Shown here one piece after another: positions 1-10,370 of a stretch of 64,000 bases of DNA. Numbering within the stretch: position 1 is the first letter of the stretch; each line of letters opens with the position of its first letter. The position numbers and the translations under genes were made by a program. Source of the stretch: Roseobacter sp. Its GTDB lineage: Bacteria; Pseudomonadota; Alphaproteobacteria; Rhodobacterales; Rhodobacteraceae. The DNA lies in contig JADFAE010000002.1 of NCBI GenBank assembly GCA_015665415.1, positions 1 through 64,000 on the forward strand. The letters run 5' to 3'. Below the pieces are notes generated by a model that was given only the letters and a program-made list of their open reading frames with translations, searched no databases and was not told the DNA's origin.

Positions 1-547
1 TTTTCAACTCTGCCAGAACTTCATCCTTGCCGAACTTGCGTGCCCGGTCGCCACCATCGCGGTTGAGCAACCGCTTGCGCATCGCAGAGTGCAGCCGCTC
101 AATAGGATCACGCATCAAGAAGATAAACCGCGTGTCAGCGTTCAAAGCGGCCATCTGAGCAAAACTCTCTGTACTCAGTTTGGCATAGTCAGGGGTAATT
201 TCGCCCAGAATTTTTTGGCCTTCAAAGCGGCGGAACAAAATATCTGCATAGCGCGTATGTGTCGGGTCCTTTGTCTCTCGCATCTTGATGCAGAGATCGA
301 GAAACCGCCCAGGCGTGACACCTTCCTTTTGTGCCTTTGCCAGCTGCTCCTTCTGCACGTCATGGGTAAATGACCCGCCCTTTTGCAAATAGCTCCAGTA
401 GTGCAGCTCCTTGACCGGTGGCACACAAGCATCTGGGTGTTGCTTGAGATAGGCATGCAACCAGCTGGTGCCAGCCTTCTGCGCCCCGATGCCAAAGAAC
501 AGGGTCGAGGGTTTAGCAAAACGGCTATCTACAACTGCCTTGGTCAT
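1..547 (-). CDS. Sulfotransferase family protein, 3' end outside window
   Basis: The reading frame starts with ATG at 547 and stays open to the window edge (182 codons seen). The N-terminal segment [18 protein letters not shown] (residues about 17-34) matches the 5'-phosphosulfate-binding loop of PAPS-dependent sulfotransferases. A later segment, [17 protein letters not shown], matches the 3'-phosphate-binding region (Arg and Ser contacts). It should transfer sulfate from PAPS to an unknown acceptor such as a carbohydrate, lipid or small molecule. The start codon overlaps the nuoC stop as ATGA, so it is probably translationally coupled to nuoC within the complex I operon. That is an unusual place for such a gene. 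Family assignment is confident; the substrate is unknown. Confidence 0.85.
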   Translation of the reverse strand, partial: MTKAVVDSRFAKPSTLFFGIGAQKAGTSWLHAYLKQHPDACVPPVKELHYWSYLQKGGSFTHDVQKEQLAKAQKEGVTPGRFLDLCIKMRETKDPTHTRYADILFRRFEGQKILGEITPDYAKLSTESFAQMAALNADTRFIFLMRDPIERLHSAMRKRLLNRDGGDRARKFGKDEVLAELK

Positions 548-1152
548 GCGCCGGTCTCTTTCTTCTCATCACCGGGCAGGATGTATTCAGCCCCCTCCCA
601 AGGAGACATGAAATCAAACTGGCGATATTCCTGAACCAAACTTACCGGCTCATAGACAACGCGTTTTTCGGCCTCGTCATAGCGCACTTCGGTATAGCCC
701 GTGGTGGGGAAATCCTTGCGCAGCGGGTAGCCGCGAAAACCATAGTCGGTCAGGATGCGGCGCAGATCCGGATGGCCGGAAAACAGAATGCCGAACATGT
801 CAAAGACTTCGCGCTCAAACCAGTTGGCCGAAGGGTGCACATCCACGATCGAGGGCACCATGTCATCCTCGCGCACGGCAACCCGCAGCCGGATACGCTG
901 GTTCCGGTACATCGACAGGAAATGGTACACCACGTCAAAGCGCTTGCCACGCTCGGGGTAGTCCACCGCGGTGATATCCACCAGCGAGGAAAACTTGCAG
1001 TTGCTGTCGGTTTTCAGAAATTCGACCAGGCCGGCGATATTGGCCGGTGCGACATCGACGTTCAGCTCATCAAAGGCCACATCCCAGGACAGCACACAGT
1101 CCGGGCGTTTGGCAGCGATCTGGGCGCCGAGTTCTTGCAGTGCTTCAGTCAT
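544..1152 (-). CDS. nuoC: NADH-quinone oxidoreductase subunit C
   Basis: 202 residues, the 30 kDa subunit of the peripheral arm of respiratory complex I. The family signature is present: [10 protein letters not shown], then [14 protein letters not shown] and GYPLRKDFP (about residues 113-148). The subunit helps hold NuoB and NuoD near the quinone site on the cytoplasmic face. A GGAGA-type ribosome site lies upstream of the ATG at 1152. It follows nuoB after a 24-base gap and overlaps the next gene (a sulfotransferase, not nuoD) by four bases. C and D are separate, as is usual in alphaproteobacteria; nuoD itself is not in the window. Confidence 0.97.
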   Translation of the reverse strand: MTEALQELGAQIAAKRPDCVLSWDVAFDELNVDVAPANIAGLVEFLKTDSNCKFSSLVDITAVDYPERGKRFDVVYHFLSMYRNQRIRLRVAVREDDMVPSIVDVHPSANWFEREVFDMFGILFSGHPDLRRILTDYGFRGYPLRKDFPTTGYTEVRYDEAEKRVVYEPVSLVQEYRQFDFMSPWEGAEYILPGDEKKETGA

Positions 1153-1176
1153 AAAGTGTTTCTCCAGCCAGATCGC

Positions 1177-1710
1177 TTAGCGCACCAGGGTGCCGGTACG
1201 GCGGATTTTGCGCTGCAGCTGCATCAACCCGTACAAAAGAGCCTCAGCGGTGGGGGGGCAGCCCGGCACATAGATATCCACCGGCACGATACGGTCACAG
1301 CCGCGCACCACCGAATAGCTGTAGTGGTAATAACCACCGCCATTGGCACAGGAGCCCATCGAGATCACATACCGCGGCTCTGGCATCTGGTCATAGACCT
1401 TGCGCAGGGCGGGTGCCATCTTGTTGGTGAGGGTCCCGGCCACGATCATCACGTCAGACTGACGCGGAGACGCGCGCGGGGCGATGCCGAAACGCTCAGC
1501 ATCATAGCGGGGCATCGAAGTATGCATCATCTCAACCGCGCAGCAGGCCAGACCAAAGGTCATCCAGTGCAAAGAGCCGGTGCGGGCCCAGTTGATGATG
1601 TCTTCGGCGGAGGTGAGCAGAAACCCTTTGTCCTGCAGCTCTGCATTGATCGCCTGGGTGACAACTTCCTTGTCCACACCTGCGCTATTGGCCCCGGTGA
1701 TCACTCCCAT
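1177..1710 (-). CDS. nuoB: NADH-quinone oxidoreductase subunit B
   Basis: 177 residues from the ATG at 1710. A start seven codons upstream (1731) is also in frame, but homologues begin close to MGVITGAN. It carries the ligands of iron-sulfur cluster N2: the adjacent pair in [18 protein letters not shown] and VPGCPPT. N2 is the last electron carrier before quinone. The start lies inside the nuoA 3' end (10-base overlap), so A and B are probably translationally coupled. Its neighbours are nuoA upstream and nuoC downstream. Confidence 0.97.
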   Translation of the reverse strand: MGVITGANSAGVDKEVVTQAINAELQDKGFLLTSAEDIINWARTGSLHWMTFGLACCAVEMMHTSMPRYDAERFGIAPRASPRQSDVMIVAGTLTNKMAPALRKVYDQMPEPRYVISMGSCANGGGYYHYSYSVVRGCDRIVPVDIYVPGCPPTAEALLYGLMQLQRKIRRTGTLVR

Positions 1711-2066
1711 TCCAGAGCCCCCTTCTTCCATTCATAGGCAAAGCCGATGGTCAGAACGCCCAGGAACACCATCATCGACCAGAAACCGGTATCGCTCATG
1801 TCCTTGAAGCCGACGGCCCAGGGAAACAGAAAGGCAATTTCCAAATCAAAGATAATGAACAGAATCGACACCAGGTAAAACCGAACGTCAAATTTCATAC
1901 GCGCATCATCGAAGGCGTTGAAACCACACTCGTATGCACTTACCTTTTCCGGGTCGGGATTGCGCACCGCGAGCACAAGCGCCGCTAAAATAAGGACAAT
2001 TCCCAATCCGACCGCGACGATCAGAAAAACCATGATCGGGAGGTATTCCCGCAACATCTCTTCCAC
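1701..2066 (-). CDS. nuoA: NADH-quinone oxidoreductase subunit A
   Basis: 121 residues, a small inner-membrane subunit of complex I with three hydrophobic segments (about 9-33, 63-82 and 92-110). The conserved loop [20 protein letters not shown] joins the first and second helices and contains the quinone-site Cys. It is the first gene of the nuo operon. A GGAG-containing ribosome site precedes the ATG, and a candidate promoter lies 66-94 bases upstream. Length and order are typical. Confidence 0.97.
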   Translation of the reverse strand: MEEMLREYLPIMVFLIVAVGLGIVLILAALVLAVRNPDPEKVSAYECGFNAFDDARMKFDVRFYLVSILFIIFDLEIAFLFPWAVGFKDMSDTGFWSMMVFLGVLTIGFAYEWKKGALEWE

Positions 2067-2131
2067 GAGTGGCTCCTTTCCGAGCGCGCAGATTCTCGCG
2101 CGCCGTCAATTGGCGTGTTGACTTGCGCATG

Positions 2132-2160
2132 TGTCTACTCGTGCACCCCCCCAGCGTCAA
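2132..2160 (-). promoter_or_regulatory. Candidate sigma-70 promoter of the nuo operon
   Basis: Read on the minus strand there is TTGACG (2160-2155), a 17-base spacer and TAGACA (2137-2132), placed 66 bases upstream of the nuoA start. Spacing is ideal and both hexamers are near consensus. Prediction by inspection only. Confidence 0.5.
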
Positions 2161-2265
2161 CCAAACCGATGGTGAAGAAAGGGGCTTTCTGTACAAGTCG
2201 CGACCCGGCAGCATCACTTAGCGCCATTTGCATCCTCTTGGGTTAATTTCTTATTATTTCCATAA

Positions 2266-2295
2266 GGAAAGGCGCCGCAAATTATTTGCGACGCC
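2266..2295 (-). terminator. Terminator of the leucine-degradation operon
   Basis: An 11-base inverted repeat, 2271-2281 against 2285-2295 with a TTA loop and one G-T pair, is followed on the minus strand by TTTCC. It lies 56 bases beyond the stop of the last minus-strand gene of the cluster (2352) and insulates it from nuoA. Confidence 0.7.
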
Positions 2296-2351
2296 GCTTC
2301 AAACCAACATTCAGAATATTGGTTAATGCCGCCCGCAAAAGCCGCCTGCGG

Positions 2352-3134
2352 TCAGGCTTGCCAGCGCGGTTTGCGCTTGTCAAAAAAGGCCGAGATTCCT
2401 TCAGCAGCCTCATCGCCTTCCCACCGGTCCACCAGGGCCCGCACGGTCATGTCGATCACCTCGTCATCCAACCGTGGCCCCAAGTCGCGGGTCAGCTTCT
2501 TGGCAGCCGCCACCGCCCCCGGTGCCACGGAGAGATAAGGCACCACCTCTGCTTCAACGGCAGAGGCCAGATCCGCTGCCGGGACGACCCTAGCCAACAG
2601 CCCCAGCTCCACTGCTTCTGCCGCACCAAAAAGCCGCGCCGACATAAAGACCCGGCGCGCGCGCGCCTCGCCCATGCGGGCCACCACATAGGGGCCGATG
2701 GTCGCCGGGATCAGCCCCAGCTTGGTCTCGGTGAGACCCATCTTCAGATGATCGGCACCAATCGCCACATCACAAACGGAGGCCATGCCAACACCACCGC
2801 CAAAGGCATTGCCCTGAATGGCACCAATCAGCGGTTTTGGCAGAGTATTGAGCAGCTGGAGGGTTTCCGCCAGGACACGTGCCTCTGCTGCCCGTGTCGC
2901 AGCATCCGCCTGCATCTGCTTTTGCATCCATCCCAGATCCCCACCGGCACAGAAGCTTTTGCCAGCTCCGGTCAGTACAACCACGCGGACCGTGTCATCC
3001 GCGGCCAGTTCTTCTGTGGCCGCCTTGATCTCCAATAGCATCTCGCCGGACATCGCATTGTGTTTCTCAGGACGGTTCAGCGTCAATGTCGCCACCCCAC
3101 GTGCGTCCCGGTCAATCGATACGGTCTTGTACAT
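2352..3134 (-). CDS. liuC: Enoyl-CoA hydratase family, probable methylglutaconyl-CoA hydratase
   Basis: 260 residues, crotonase fold. The oxyanion-hole and substrate loops SFCAGGDLGWMQ (about 61-72) and GNAFGGGVGMASVCD (about 107-121) are visible. Sequence alone identifies only the crotonase family. The adjacency to HMG-CoA lyase and both methylcrotonyl-CoA carboxylase subunits makes hydration of 3-methylglutaconyl-CoA to HMG-CoA the likely role in leucine degradation. The gene follows HMG-CoA lyase by 48 bases and ends the operon before the hairpin at 2271-2295. A different short-chain enoyl-CoA specificity cannot be excluded. Confidence 0.85.
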   Translation of the reverse strand: MYKTVSIDRDARGVATLTLNRPEKHNAMSGEMLLEIKAATEELAADDTVRVVVLTGAGKSFCAGGDLGWMQKQMQADAATRAAEARVLAETLQLLNTLPKPLIGAIQGNAFGGGVGMASVCDVAIGADHLKMGLTETKLGLIPATIGPYVVARMGEARARRVFMSARLFGAAEAVELGLLARVVPAADLASAVEAEVVPYLSVAPGAVAAAKKLTRDLGPRLDDEVIDMTVRALVDRWEGDEAAEGISAFFDKRKPRWQA

Positions 3135-3182
3135 CTTCGCTCTTTCCTCTCGTTTTGCGTCCAGCCCCTGTGCCTCTCGGGC

Positions 3183-4040
3183 TCAGCTGTCGCTGCGCAT
3201 CTGCCGCGCCATCTCCGCCGCCTCAGCCAAAAGTTCTTTCTTCAACCCTGTCTCATAGCCCAGAGCCGTCAGGTGGTCCTGAACCGCTTCGGTTGCGACA
3301 TTGCCTGCCGCACCAGGTGCGTAGGGGCAGCCCCCCAAGCCACCAACAGCGGCATCAAACACCCGCACCCCCAGCGCCAGCGAGGCCTCGATATTGGCCA
3401 GCGCCCGCCCGGCGGTATCGTGATAGTGCCCCGCCAATTTGGATACGGGCACCCGTTCCGTTACGGCAGAGAGCATCGCGGCGATGGTTTCCGGCCTGCC
3501 CTGACCGATGGTGTCGCCCAGCGAGACCTCATAACAGCCCAGATCAAACAGAATTTCAGCCACCCGGGCCACCTGCGCCGGGTCAGTTGCACCGTCAAAG
3601 GGGCAATCCGTCACGCAGGAGACATAGCCGCGCACCGGCAGGCCGGTGACGGCGGCCGCCGCCAGGATCGGTTTGAAGCGGTCAATGCTCTCTGCGATGC
3701 TGGCGTTGATATTAGCCTTGGAAAACCCCTCGGACGCAGAGGCAAAAACTGCGATTTCATCCGCCCCGGCCGCGACTGCATCGCTGTAGCCGCGCATATT
3801 CGGCGTCAGCGCCGCATAGGACACACCCGGTGCACGACGGATCCCCGCCAGCACCTCACCGCTGCCCGCCATCTGCGGCACCCATTTGGGGGAGACAAAA
3901 CTGGCGACCTCGATGCGGCGGAATCCCGCCTTGGACAGGCAATCCACCAGCGCGATTTTCTCTGCCACGGGAATGGCGCGCTTTTCGTTCTGCAGCCCAT
4001 CCCGGGGCCCCATCTCAAAGATTTCGACGGTCTGCGACAT
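3183..4040 (-). CDS. mvaB: Hydroxymethylglutaryl-CoA lyase
   Basis: 285 residues from ATG 4040; an in-frame ATG seven codons upstream is less likely. It cleaves HMG-CoA to acetyl-CoA and acetoacetate, the last step of leucine catabolism. Visible family features are the N-terminal catalytic-site GPRDGLQNE (about 12-20) and the C-terminal signature GGLGGCPYAPGAAGNVATE, which contains the active-site Cys. It belongs to the DRE-TIM metallolyase fold. It lies between mccA and the hydratase gene on the same strand. Its leader is made of a degenerate copy of a dispersed repeat (4041-4076). Confidence 0.95.
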   Translation of the reverse strand: MSQTVEIFEMGPRDGLQNEKRAIPVAEKIALVDCLSKAGFRRIEVASFVSPKWVPQMAGSGEVLAGIRRAPGVSYAALTPNMRGYSDAVAAGADEIAVFASASEGFSKANINASIAESIDRFKPILAAAAVTGLPVRGYVSCVTDCPFDGATDPAQVARVAEILFDLGCYEVSLGDTIGQGRPETIAAMLSAVTERVPVSKLAGHYHDTAGRALANIEASLALGVRVFDAAVGGLGGCPYAPGAAGNVATEAVQDHLTALGYETGLKKELLAEAAEMARQMRSDS

Positions 4041-4076
4041 GGGCTCTGCCCCCTGTTTCACTTTGCTTCAAATACC
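4041..4076 (-). repeat. Degenerate copy of dispersed intergenic repeat
   Basis: On the minus strand this reads GGTATTTGAAGCAAAG followed by TGAAACAGGG and a GGGGCAGAGCCC run. It shares TATTT and the 10-mer TGAAACAGGG with the better copy at 6095-6147. It forms the ribosome-binding region of mvaB. Similarity is partial, so common origin is an inference. Confidence 0.4.
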
Positions 4077-4121
4077 TAACTCCACCCGACGCCACCAAAG
4101 GCGTCGGCTGAAGGGATCGCC

Positions 4122-6065
<1,944 letters not shown>

Positions 6066-6094
6066 GGGGTTGGTCCTTTGTCTGGAACGTCGGA

Positions 6095-6147
6095 CCGGGG
6101 GCTGTCTGCCCCCGGACCCCCGAGGATATTTATGGCCAAATGAAACA
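6095..6147 (+). repeat. Dispersed intergenic repeat with hairpin (copy A)
   Basis: A perfect 8-base stem CCGGGGGC/GCCCCCGG (6095-6102 with 6108-6115) is followed by CCCCCG, then GGATATTT and GGCCAAATGAAAC. The same succession of blocks occurs at 35829-35882. It fills the gap between mccB and mccA on the strand opposite to transcription and may act as an intercistronic processing or attenuation element. Confidence 0.65.
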
Positions 6148-6155
6148 GGGAAAGC

Positions 6156-7760
6156 CTACATTCTGAACACACCGAACTTGGTGTCTTCAATGGGGGCGTT
6201 CAGAGCGGCACCGAGAGAGAGCGCAAGCACTTCGCGGCTTTTGCGGGGATCGATGATGCCATCGTCCCAAAGCCGTGCCGAGGCATAAAGCGGATGGCTT
6301 TGCTCTTCGAACATATCGATCGTTGGCTGTTTGAACTGCGCTTCTTCCTGCGCACTCCAATCACCGCCCTGACGTTCGATGGCATCGCGTTTCACCGTTG
6401 CCAATACCCCGGCCGCCTGTTCGCCGCCCATCACCGAGATGCGGGAATTGGGCCAGGTCCACAGGAAGCGCGGCTGATAGGCACGTCCCGCCATGCCGTA
6501 GTTGCCAGCACCAAAGGAGCCGCCAACCAGCATGGTGATTTTAGGCACATTGGTCGAGGCCACCGCGGTCACCATCTTGGCGCCATGACGGGCGATGCCT
6601 TCGTTTTCATATTTGCGACCCACCATGAAGCCGGTGATATTCTGTAGGAACACCAGCGGGATTTTGCGCTGCGAGCACAGCTCGACAAAATGCGCGCCTT
6701 TTTGCGCCGCCTCGGAAAACAACACGCCATTGTTGGCGATGATCCCCACCGGGCAGCCTTTGACATGCGCAAAGCCGGTGACCAGAGTTTCGCCGTAGCG
6801 CGGTTTGAACTCATCAAAGCGCGAGCCATCCACCAGCCGGGCAATGACCTCGCGAATGTCATAGGGCGTGCGCAGATCACCAGGTACCACGCCCAGGATC
6901 TCTTGCGGGTCATAGGCGGGCTCTTCGGGGCTGGCCCAGTTCACCGTCAGCGGCTTGATGATATTGAGCGATTGCACCGCCCGACGCGCCAGCGCCAGGG
7001 CATGGGTGTCATCTTCGGCCAGATAGTCGGCCACCCCGGAGAGACGCGTATGCACATCACCACCACCCAGGTCTTCGGCCGAGACCACTTCGCCGGTGGC
7101 CGCCTTGACCAGGGGGGGGCCGGCCAGGAAGATGGTGCCCTGCTCCTTGACGATGATGGTGACATCGGACATCGCGGGCACATAGGCCCCACCCGCCGTG
7201 CAAGAGCCCATGACCACAGCAATCTGCGGGATGCCCTTGGCGGACATGCGGGCCTGGTTGTAGAAGATACGGCCAAAATGGTCGCGGTCGGGAAAAACCT
7301 CATCCTGTTGCGGCAGGTTGGCCCCGCCACTGTCCACCAGATAGATGCAAGGCAGGTGGTTTTCCTCGGCGATCTCCTGGGCACGCAGGTGTTTTTTCAC
7401 CGTCATCGGATAATAGGTGCCGCCCTTTACGGTGGCGTCATTGCAGACCACCATGACCTCTTGCCCGTGCACCCGGCCAATGCCTGCGATCACACCGGCT
7501 GCCGGAGCCGCGCCATCATACATGTTGTGGGCGGCGGTGGCACCAATCTCGAGGAAGGGTGAGCCCGGATCCAGCAGGTTGGCGACGCGACGACGCGGCA
7601 GCATCTTGCCCCGGCCCTCGTGGCGGGCGCGGGATTTCTCACCTCCGCCCAGACGCGCGGCCTCGGCCACCTCGGAGATCTGAGCTAGGGCTTCCTGGTG
7701 GGCGGCCTGATTGGCCTTGAAGCCTTCTGAGGAAGGCATTGCCTTGGATTGAAGTTTCAT
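6156..7760 (-). CDS. mccB: Methylcrotonyl-CoA carboxylase, carboxyltransferase beta subunit
   Basis: 534 residues. It transfers CO2 from carboxybiotin on MccA to 3-methylcrotonyl-CoA. The protein is a tandem crotonase-like carboxyltransferase. Characteristic stretches are [19 protein letters not shown] (near 140), [16 protein letters not shown] (near 185) and [15 protein letters not shown] in the second half, followed by [25 protein letters not shown] ribosome site lies upstream. It precedes mccA on the same strand, and the small ORF at 7816-7980 and the acyl-CoA synthetase gene lie upstream. Length is typical for the family. Confidence 0.96.
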   Translation of the reverse strand: MKLQSKAMPSSEGFKANQAAHQEALAQISEVAEAARLGGGEKSRARHEGRGKMLPRRRVANLLDPGSPFLEIGATAAHNMYDGAAPAAGVIAGIGRVHGQEVMVVCNDATVKGGTYYPMTVKKHLRAQEIAEENHLPCIYLVDSGGANLPQQDEVFPDRDHFGRIFYNQARMSAKGIPQIAVVMGSCTAGGAYVPAMSDVTIIVKEQGTIFLAGPPLVKAATGEVVSAEDLGGGDVHTRLSGVADYLAEDDTHALALARRAVQSLNIIKPLTVNWASPEEPAYDPQEILGVVPGDLRTPYDIREVIARLVDGSRFDEFKPRYGETLVTGFAHVKGCPVGIIANNGVLFSEAAQKGAHFVELCSQRKIPLVFLQNITGFMVGRKYENEGIARHGAKMVTAVASTNVPKITMLVGGSFGAGNYGMAGRAYQPRFLWTWPNSRISVMGGEQAAGVLATVKRDAIERQGGDWSAQEEAQFKQPTIDMFEEQSHPLYASARLWDDGIIDPRKSREVLALSLGAALNAPIEDTKFGVFRM

Positions 7761-7815
7761 GTGTGCGTCCTTCTCACCGGGTAGAGGTTGTCTTGTTGAG
7801 TTCGACCAACCGGAG

Positions 7816-7980
7816 TTACAACCATTTCAACAGCGCCGACTGATAGGCGCAAATTTGGGTAGGGTTCAGGCCTGCGACTTGCTTGTCGGAGCAGGCTACT
7901 TGCGTTGCGGCCTGCCACAGATGCGAAGGCTGCAAAGGGAGCGGCACCGTTAGAACTGCTCCCAAGACCGTCTTTTTCAC
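7816..7980 (-). CDS. Small uncharacterised ORF (54 aa), GTG start coupled to upstream synthetase
   Basis: The minus-strand frame opens with GTG at 7980 and overlaps the TGA of the acyl-CoA synthetase gene as GTGA. It ends in TAA at 7816, 55 bases before mccB. The product starts with two Lys and a hydrophobic run ([15 protein letters not shown]), so it might be exported. It then carries two Cys (30 and 44) in [11 protein letters not shown] and [16 protein letters not shown] do not recognise a family. Support comes from the four-base coupling overlap and from filling an otherwise empty 216-base gap in a tight operon. Against it are the non-ATG start and small size. Confidence 0.45.
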   Translation of the reverse strand: MKKTVLGAVLTVPLPLQPSHLWQAATQVACSDKQVAGLNPTQICAYQSALLKWL

Positions 7981-9506
7981 GTATCGACCTCCCCTGCAGC
8001 CCGCGCCTTCAACATTTTGCGGATCACTTTTCCTGTCACCGTCATCGGCAGAGCCTCCAGAAATTCCACCTCACGCGGATAGGAGTAATGCGCCAGGCGC
8101 TCTTTGACGTAGGACTGCAGCTCTTCGCCCGTTGCTGCAGCGCCCGCTTTTAGCACCACATAGGCCTTGACGATCTCGGTGCGCAGCGCGTCCGGCTTGC
8201 CGACCACGCCCACCGTCGCCACGCTTGGATGAGTCATCAGGCAATCTTCGATCTCACCCGGGCCGATGCGATAGCCGCCAGAGGTGATCACATCATCCTC
8301 GCGCCCGACAAAGCGCAGGAAATCGCCCTCCCAGATGCCGCGATCGCCGGTGACCAGCCAGTCGCCACGAAACTTGGCCGCAGTCTCTTGCGGGCGGTTC
8401 CAGTATTGCAGCATCATCGAGGCAGAGCCTCGGCGCACTGCAACATCGCCCTCGCCATCGGTCTCCTGCCCCGCCTCATCAATCACCGCCAGATCATGCC
8501 CCGGCACCGCTTTGCCAATACAGCCGGGGCGGGGCGCATAGTCAGCACCACAAGAAGACGCAACCATGTTGCACTCGGTTTGGCCATAGAATTCATTGAT
8601 CGTGACCCCCAGGCGGCGTTGGCCCCAGGCGAGCATCTCCGCGCCCAGGGGCTCTCCGCCAGAGGCAACAGAGCGCAGACCGTCGAGCCCCTGCCCGGCC
8701 GCCTTGAGCATGCGCAGAGCGGTGGGGGGAAAGAACACGTTGCGCACATCGCCGCGCGCAATCAGATCAGCGCAGGCCTGCGGCGTGAATTTATCCAATC
8801 GCGCCGCAACCACCGGCACGCCCAGCGCCAACCCCGGCATCGCCACGTCAAACAACCCACCAATCCAGGCCCAGTCCGCAGGCGTCCACAGACAGTCGCC
8901 TGGTTGGCCCAGATGATCATGACTGATGGCCACGCCCGGCAGATGCCCTGTCAGAACCCGATGGCCATGCAAGGCACCCTTGGGGCTGCCCGTGGTACCC
9001 GAGGTATAAATCAAAACCGCCGGGGTCTCTGGCGTGGTCTCGGCAAAGGAAACCGGATCGCCAGTGATGCCAGCCTCATTCACCATGACCGCTTCGGCCA
9101 GGTCGCCCAGCAGCGCCGCACCTTCGGGATCGGTCAGCACCAGGCGCACCCCGGCGTCGCCAGCGCGTGAGGCCAGCGCGTCGCGTTTGAACAGTTTGAA
9201 CAGGGGCACCGAAATCGCCCCCAGCTTCCAGATCGCCAGATGGGCTGCCGCGCACCAGGGAGACTGGCTCAGCAACACCCCCACCCGGTCGCCAGCCTTG
9301 ATCCGCGCCATCAGATAGCGCGCCAGCCCATCGACCATCTGCGCCAACTCGCCATGGCTGATGTCGCGGCGCGCCGCACCGGTCAGATCAACAATGGCCA
9401 GGTGGTCTGCTGCGTGATCCATCGCCTGCTGCGCCATATTGAGCTGCGGCGGAAGGATCCAGTCACCCTGGGAGGAAAGGCCTGGCAGGTTAAATGCTTC
9501 AGACAT
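7977..9506 (-). CDS. AMP-dependent acyl-CoA synthetase of the leucine cluster
   Basis: 509 residues, ANL (acyl-CoA synthetase) superfamily. The ATP-binding P-loop IYTSGTTGSPKGAL is near 165, NEFYGQTE near 310, and the adenylation hinge with TGDRGIWEGDFLRFVGREDD near 395. A C-terminal TGKVIRKML carries the catalytic Lys. It activates a short or branched carboxylic acid to its CoA ester. Position between ivd and mcc suggests isovalerate, methylcrotonate or acetoacetate, but the acid is not determined by sequence. It may start the mccB-mccA-mvaB-hydratase transcript and is divergent from ompW. Confidence 0.88.
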   Translation of the reverse strand: MSEAFNLPGLSSQGDWILPPQLNMAQQAMDHAADHLAIVDLTGAARRDISHGELAQMVDGLARYLMARIKAGDRVGVLLSQSPWCAAAHLAIWKLGAISVPLFKLFKRDALASRAGDAGVRLVLTDPEGAALLGDLAEAVMVNEAGITGDPVSFAETTPETPAVLIYTSGTTGSPKGALHGHRVLTGHLPGVAISHDHLGQPGDCLWTPADWAWIGGLFDVAMPGLALGVPVVAARLDKFTPQACADLIARGDVRNVFFPPTALRMLKAAGQGLDGLRSVASGGEPLGAEMLAWGQRRLGVTINEFYGQTECNMVASSCGADYAPRPGCIGKAVPGHDLAVIDEAGQETDGEGDVAVRRGSASMMLQYWNRPQETAAKFRGDWLVTGDRGIWEGDFLRFVGREDDVITSGGYRIGPGEIEDCLMTHPSVATVGVVGKPDALRTEIVKAYVVLKAGAAATGEELQSYVKERLAHYSYPREVEFLEALPMTVTGKVIRKMLKARAAGEVDT

Positions 9507-9579
9507 CGAAACTATTCCGTTCTTGCATGGCGGCTATGCCGTTTTTCCCTGCATTCCCAAAGGGAAAGCCAATGTTCAC

Positions 9580-9593
9580 TTGATCCAGATCAG
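9580..9593 (+). promoter_or_regulatory. FNR/FnrL-type box upstream of ompW
   Basis: TTGATCCAGATCAG matches the FNR-family consensus TTGAT-N4-ATCAA at nine of ten defined positions. Its centre is about 68 bases before the ompW ATG and also within 80 bases of the divergent synthetase start. OmpW is a known FNR-regulated porin in enterobacteria; control here is inferred. Confidence 0.6.
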
Positions 9594-9654
9594 AGCCGTC
9601 ACATTCCAGAAGGCGCAGATAGTCAGGGCAAATACAAGAAAAGGGACGCCCCAG

Positions 9655-10257
9655 ATGAAACCCGTGACTTCCGCCCTCGCATTGGCCGCCGCCTGTGCCG
9701 CTCTGGCTTCGCCCGCTCTCGCCCAATCCCAGGGCGACTGGACCTTTGGTATCGGTGTGATCAACGTCAACCCCAAGTCCGACAACGGCACCCTGGCGGG
9801 TCAACCCACAACCATCGGCAGCGACAGCCAGATCTCGCTGACCGCTGAATACTTCATTCGCGACAACCTCGGCATCGAGCTGTTGGCGGCCACCCCGTTC
9901 GAGCATGACATCAACATCGCCGGCGTGGGCTCTGCCACCACCAAGCATCTGCCGCCCACCCTGTCGCTGAACTACCACTTCCCCACCAAGGGCAAGATCA
10001 AACCCTTTATCGGGGCCGGTATCAACTACACCACCTTCTTTGAAGAAGAGACCGCACTGGGGGTGCTGGAGCTGAAAGACAGCTGGGGCTTTGCCGTTCA
10101 GGTCGGGGCCGATTGGCAGATCTCCGACCGTGGTGCCATGCGCCTGAACGTACGCCACATGGATATCGACACCGACGCCTACTTGGGTGGTGCCTCGATC
10201 GGCACCGCCGAGATCGATCCGGTCACTGTTGGCGTCAGCTACGTTCACAGGTTCTGA
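9655..10257 (+). CDS. ompW: OmpW family outer-membrane protein
   Basis: 200 residues with a clear Sec signal peptide (MKPVTSALALAAACAALASP, cleavage near ALAQ). The mature part reads as a small eight-stranded beta-barrel: alternating aromatic strands, LGIELLAATPFEHDI, LSLNYHFP, KPFIGAGINYT and a terminal VGVSYVHRF ending in Phe. The ATG at 9655 is chosen over longer in-frame starts because it gives the signal peptide and is preceded by AAAAGGGA. The barrel probably forms a hydrophobic channel for small molecules. The gene is inserted, in opposite orientation, between ivd and the rest of the leucine cluster. A strong terminator follows it. Confidence 0.93.
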   Translation: MKPVTSALALAAACAALASPALAQSQGDWTFGIGVINVNPKSDNGTLAGQPTTIGSDSQISLTAEYFIRDNLGIELLAATPFEHDINIAGVGSATTKHLPPTLSLNYHFPTKGKIKPFIGAGINYTTFFEEETALGVLELKDSWGFAVQVGADWQISDRGAMRLNVRHMDIDTDAYLGGASIGTAEIDPVTVGVSYVHRF

Positions 10258-10310
10258 TCCTTGATTTGAAGAGTTCGGCGGGCCCTTGCGGGCCTGTCTG
10301 GTCCTAAGGA

Positions 10311-10344
10311 CCCCGGCAGCTTCCCTCGGGCTGCTGGGGTTTTC
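10311..10344 (+). terminator. Rho-independent terminator of ompW
   Basis: A 10-base perfect stem CCCCGGCAGC (10311-10320) / GCTGCTGGGG (10330-10339) with a nine-base loop is followed by TTTTC. Confidence 0.9.
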
Positions 10345-10370
10345 TTGTGTCAGCGCAATACTCTGCGCGC

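Noticed and set aside
175-519. 114-codon minus-strand frame at the left edge
   Set aside because: Out of frame with the sulfotransferase, whose PAPS motifs are clear.
1906-2217. 103-codon minus-strand frame over the nuoA start and promoter
   Set aside because: Overlaps nuoA in another frame and the candidate promoter; no motif.
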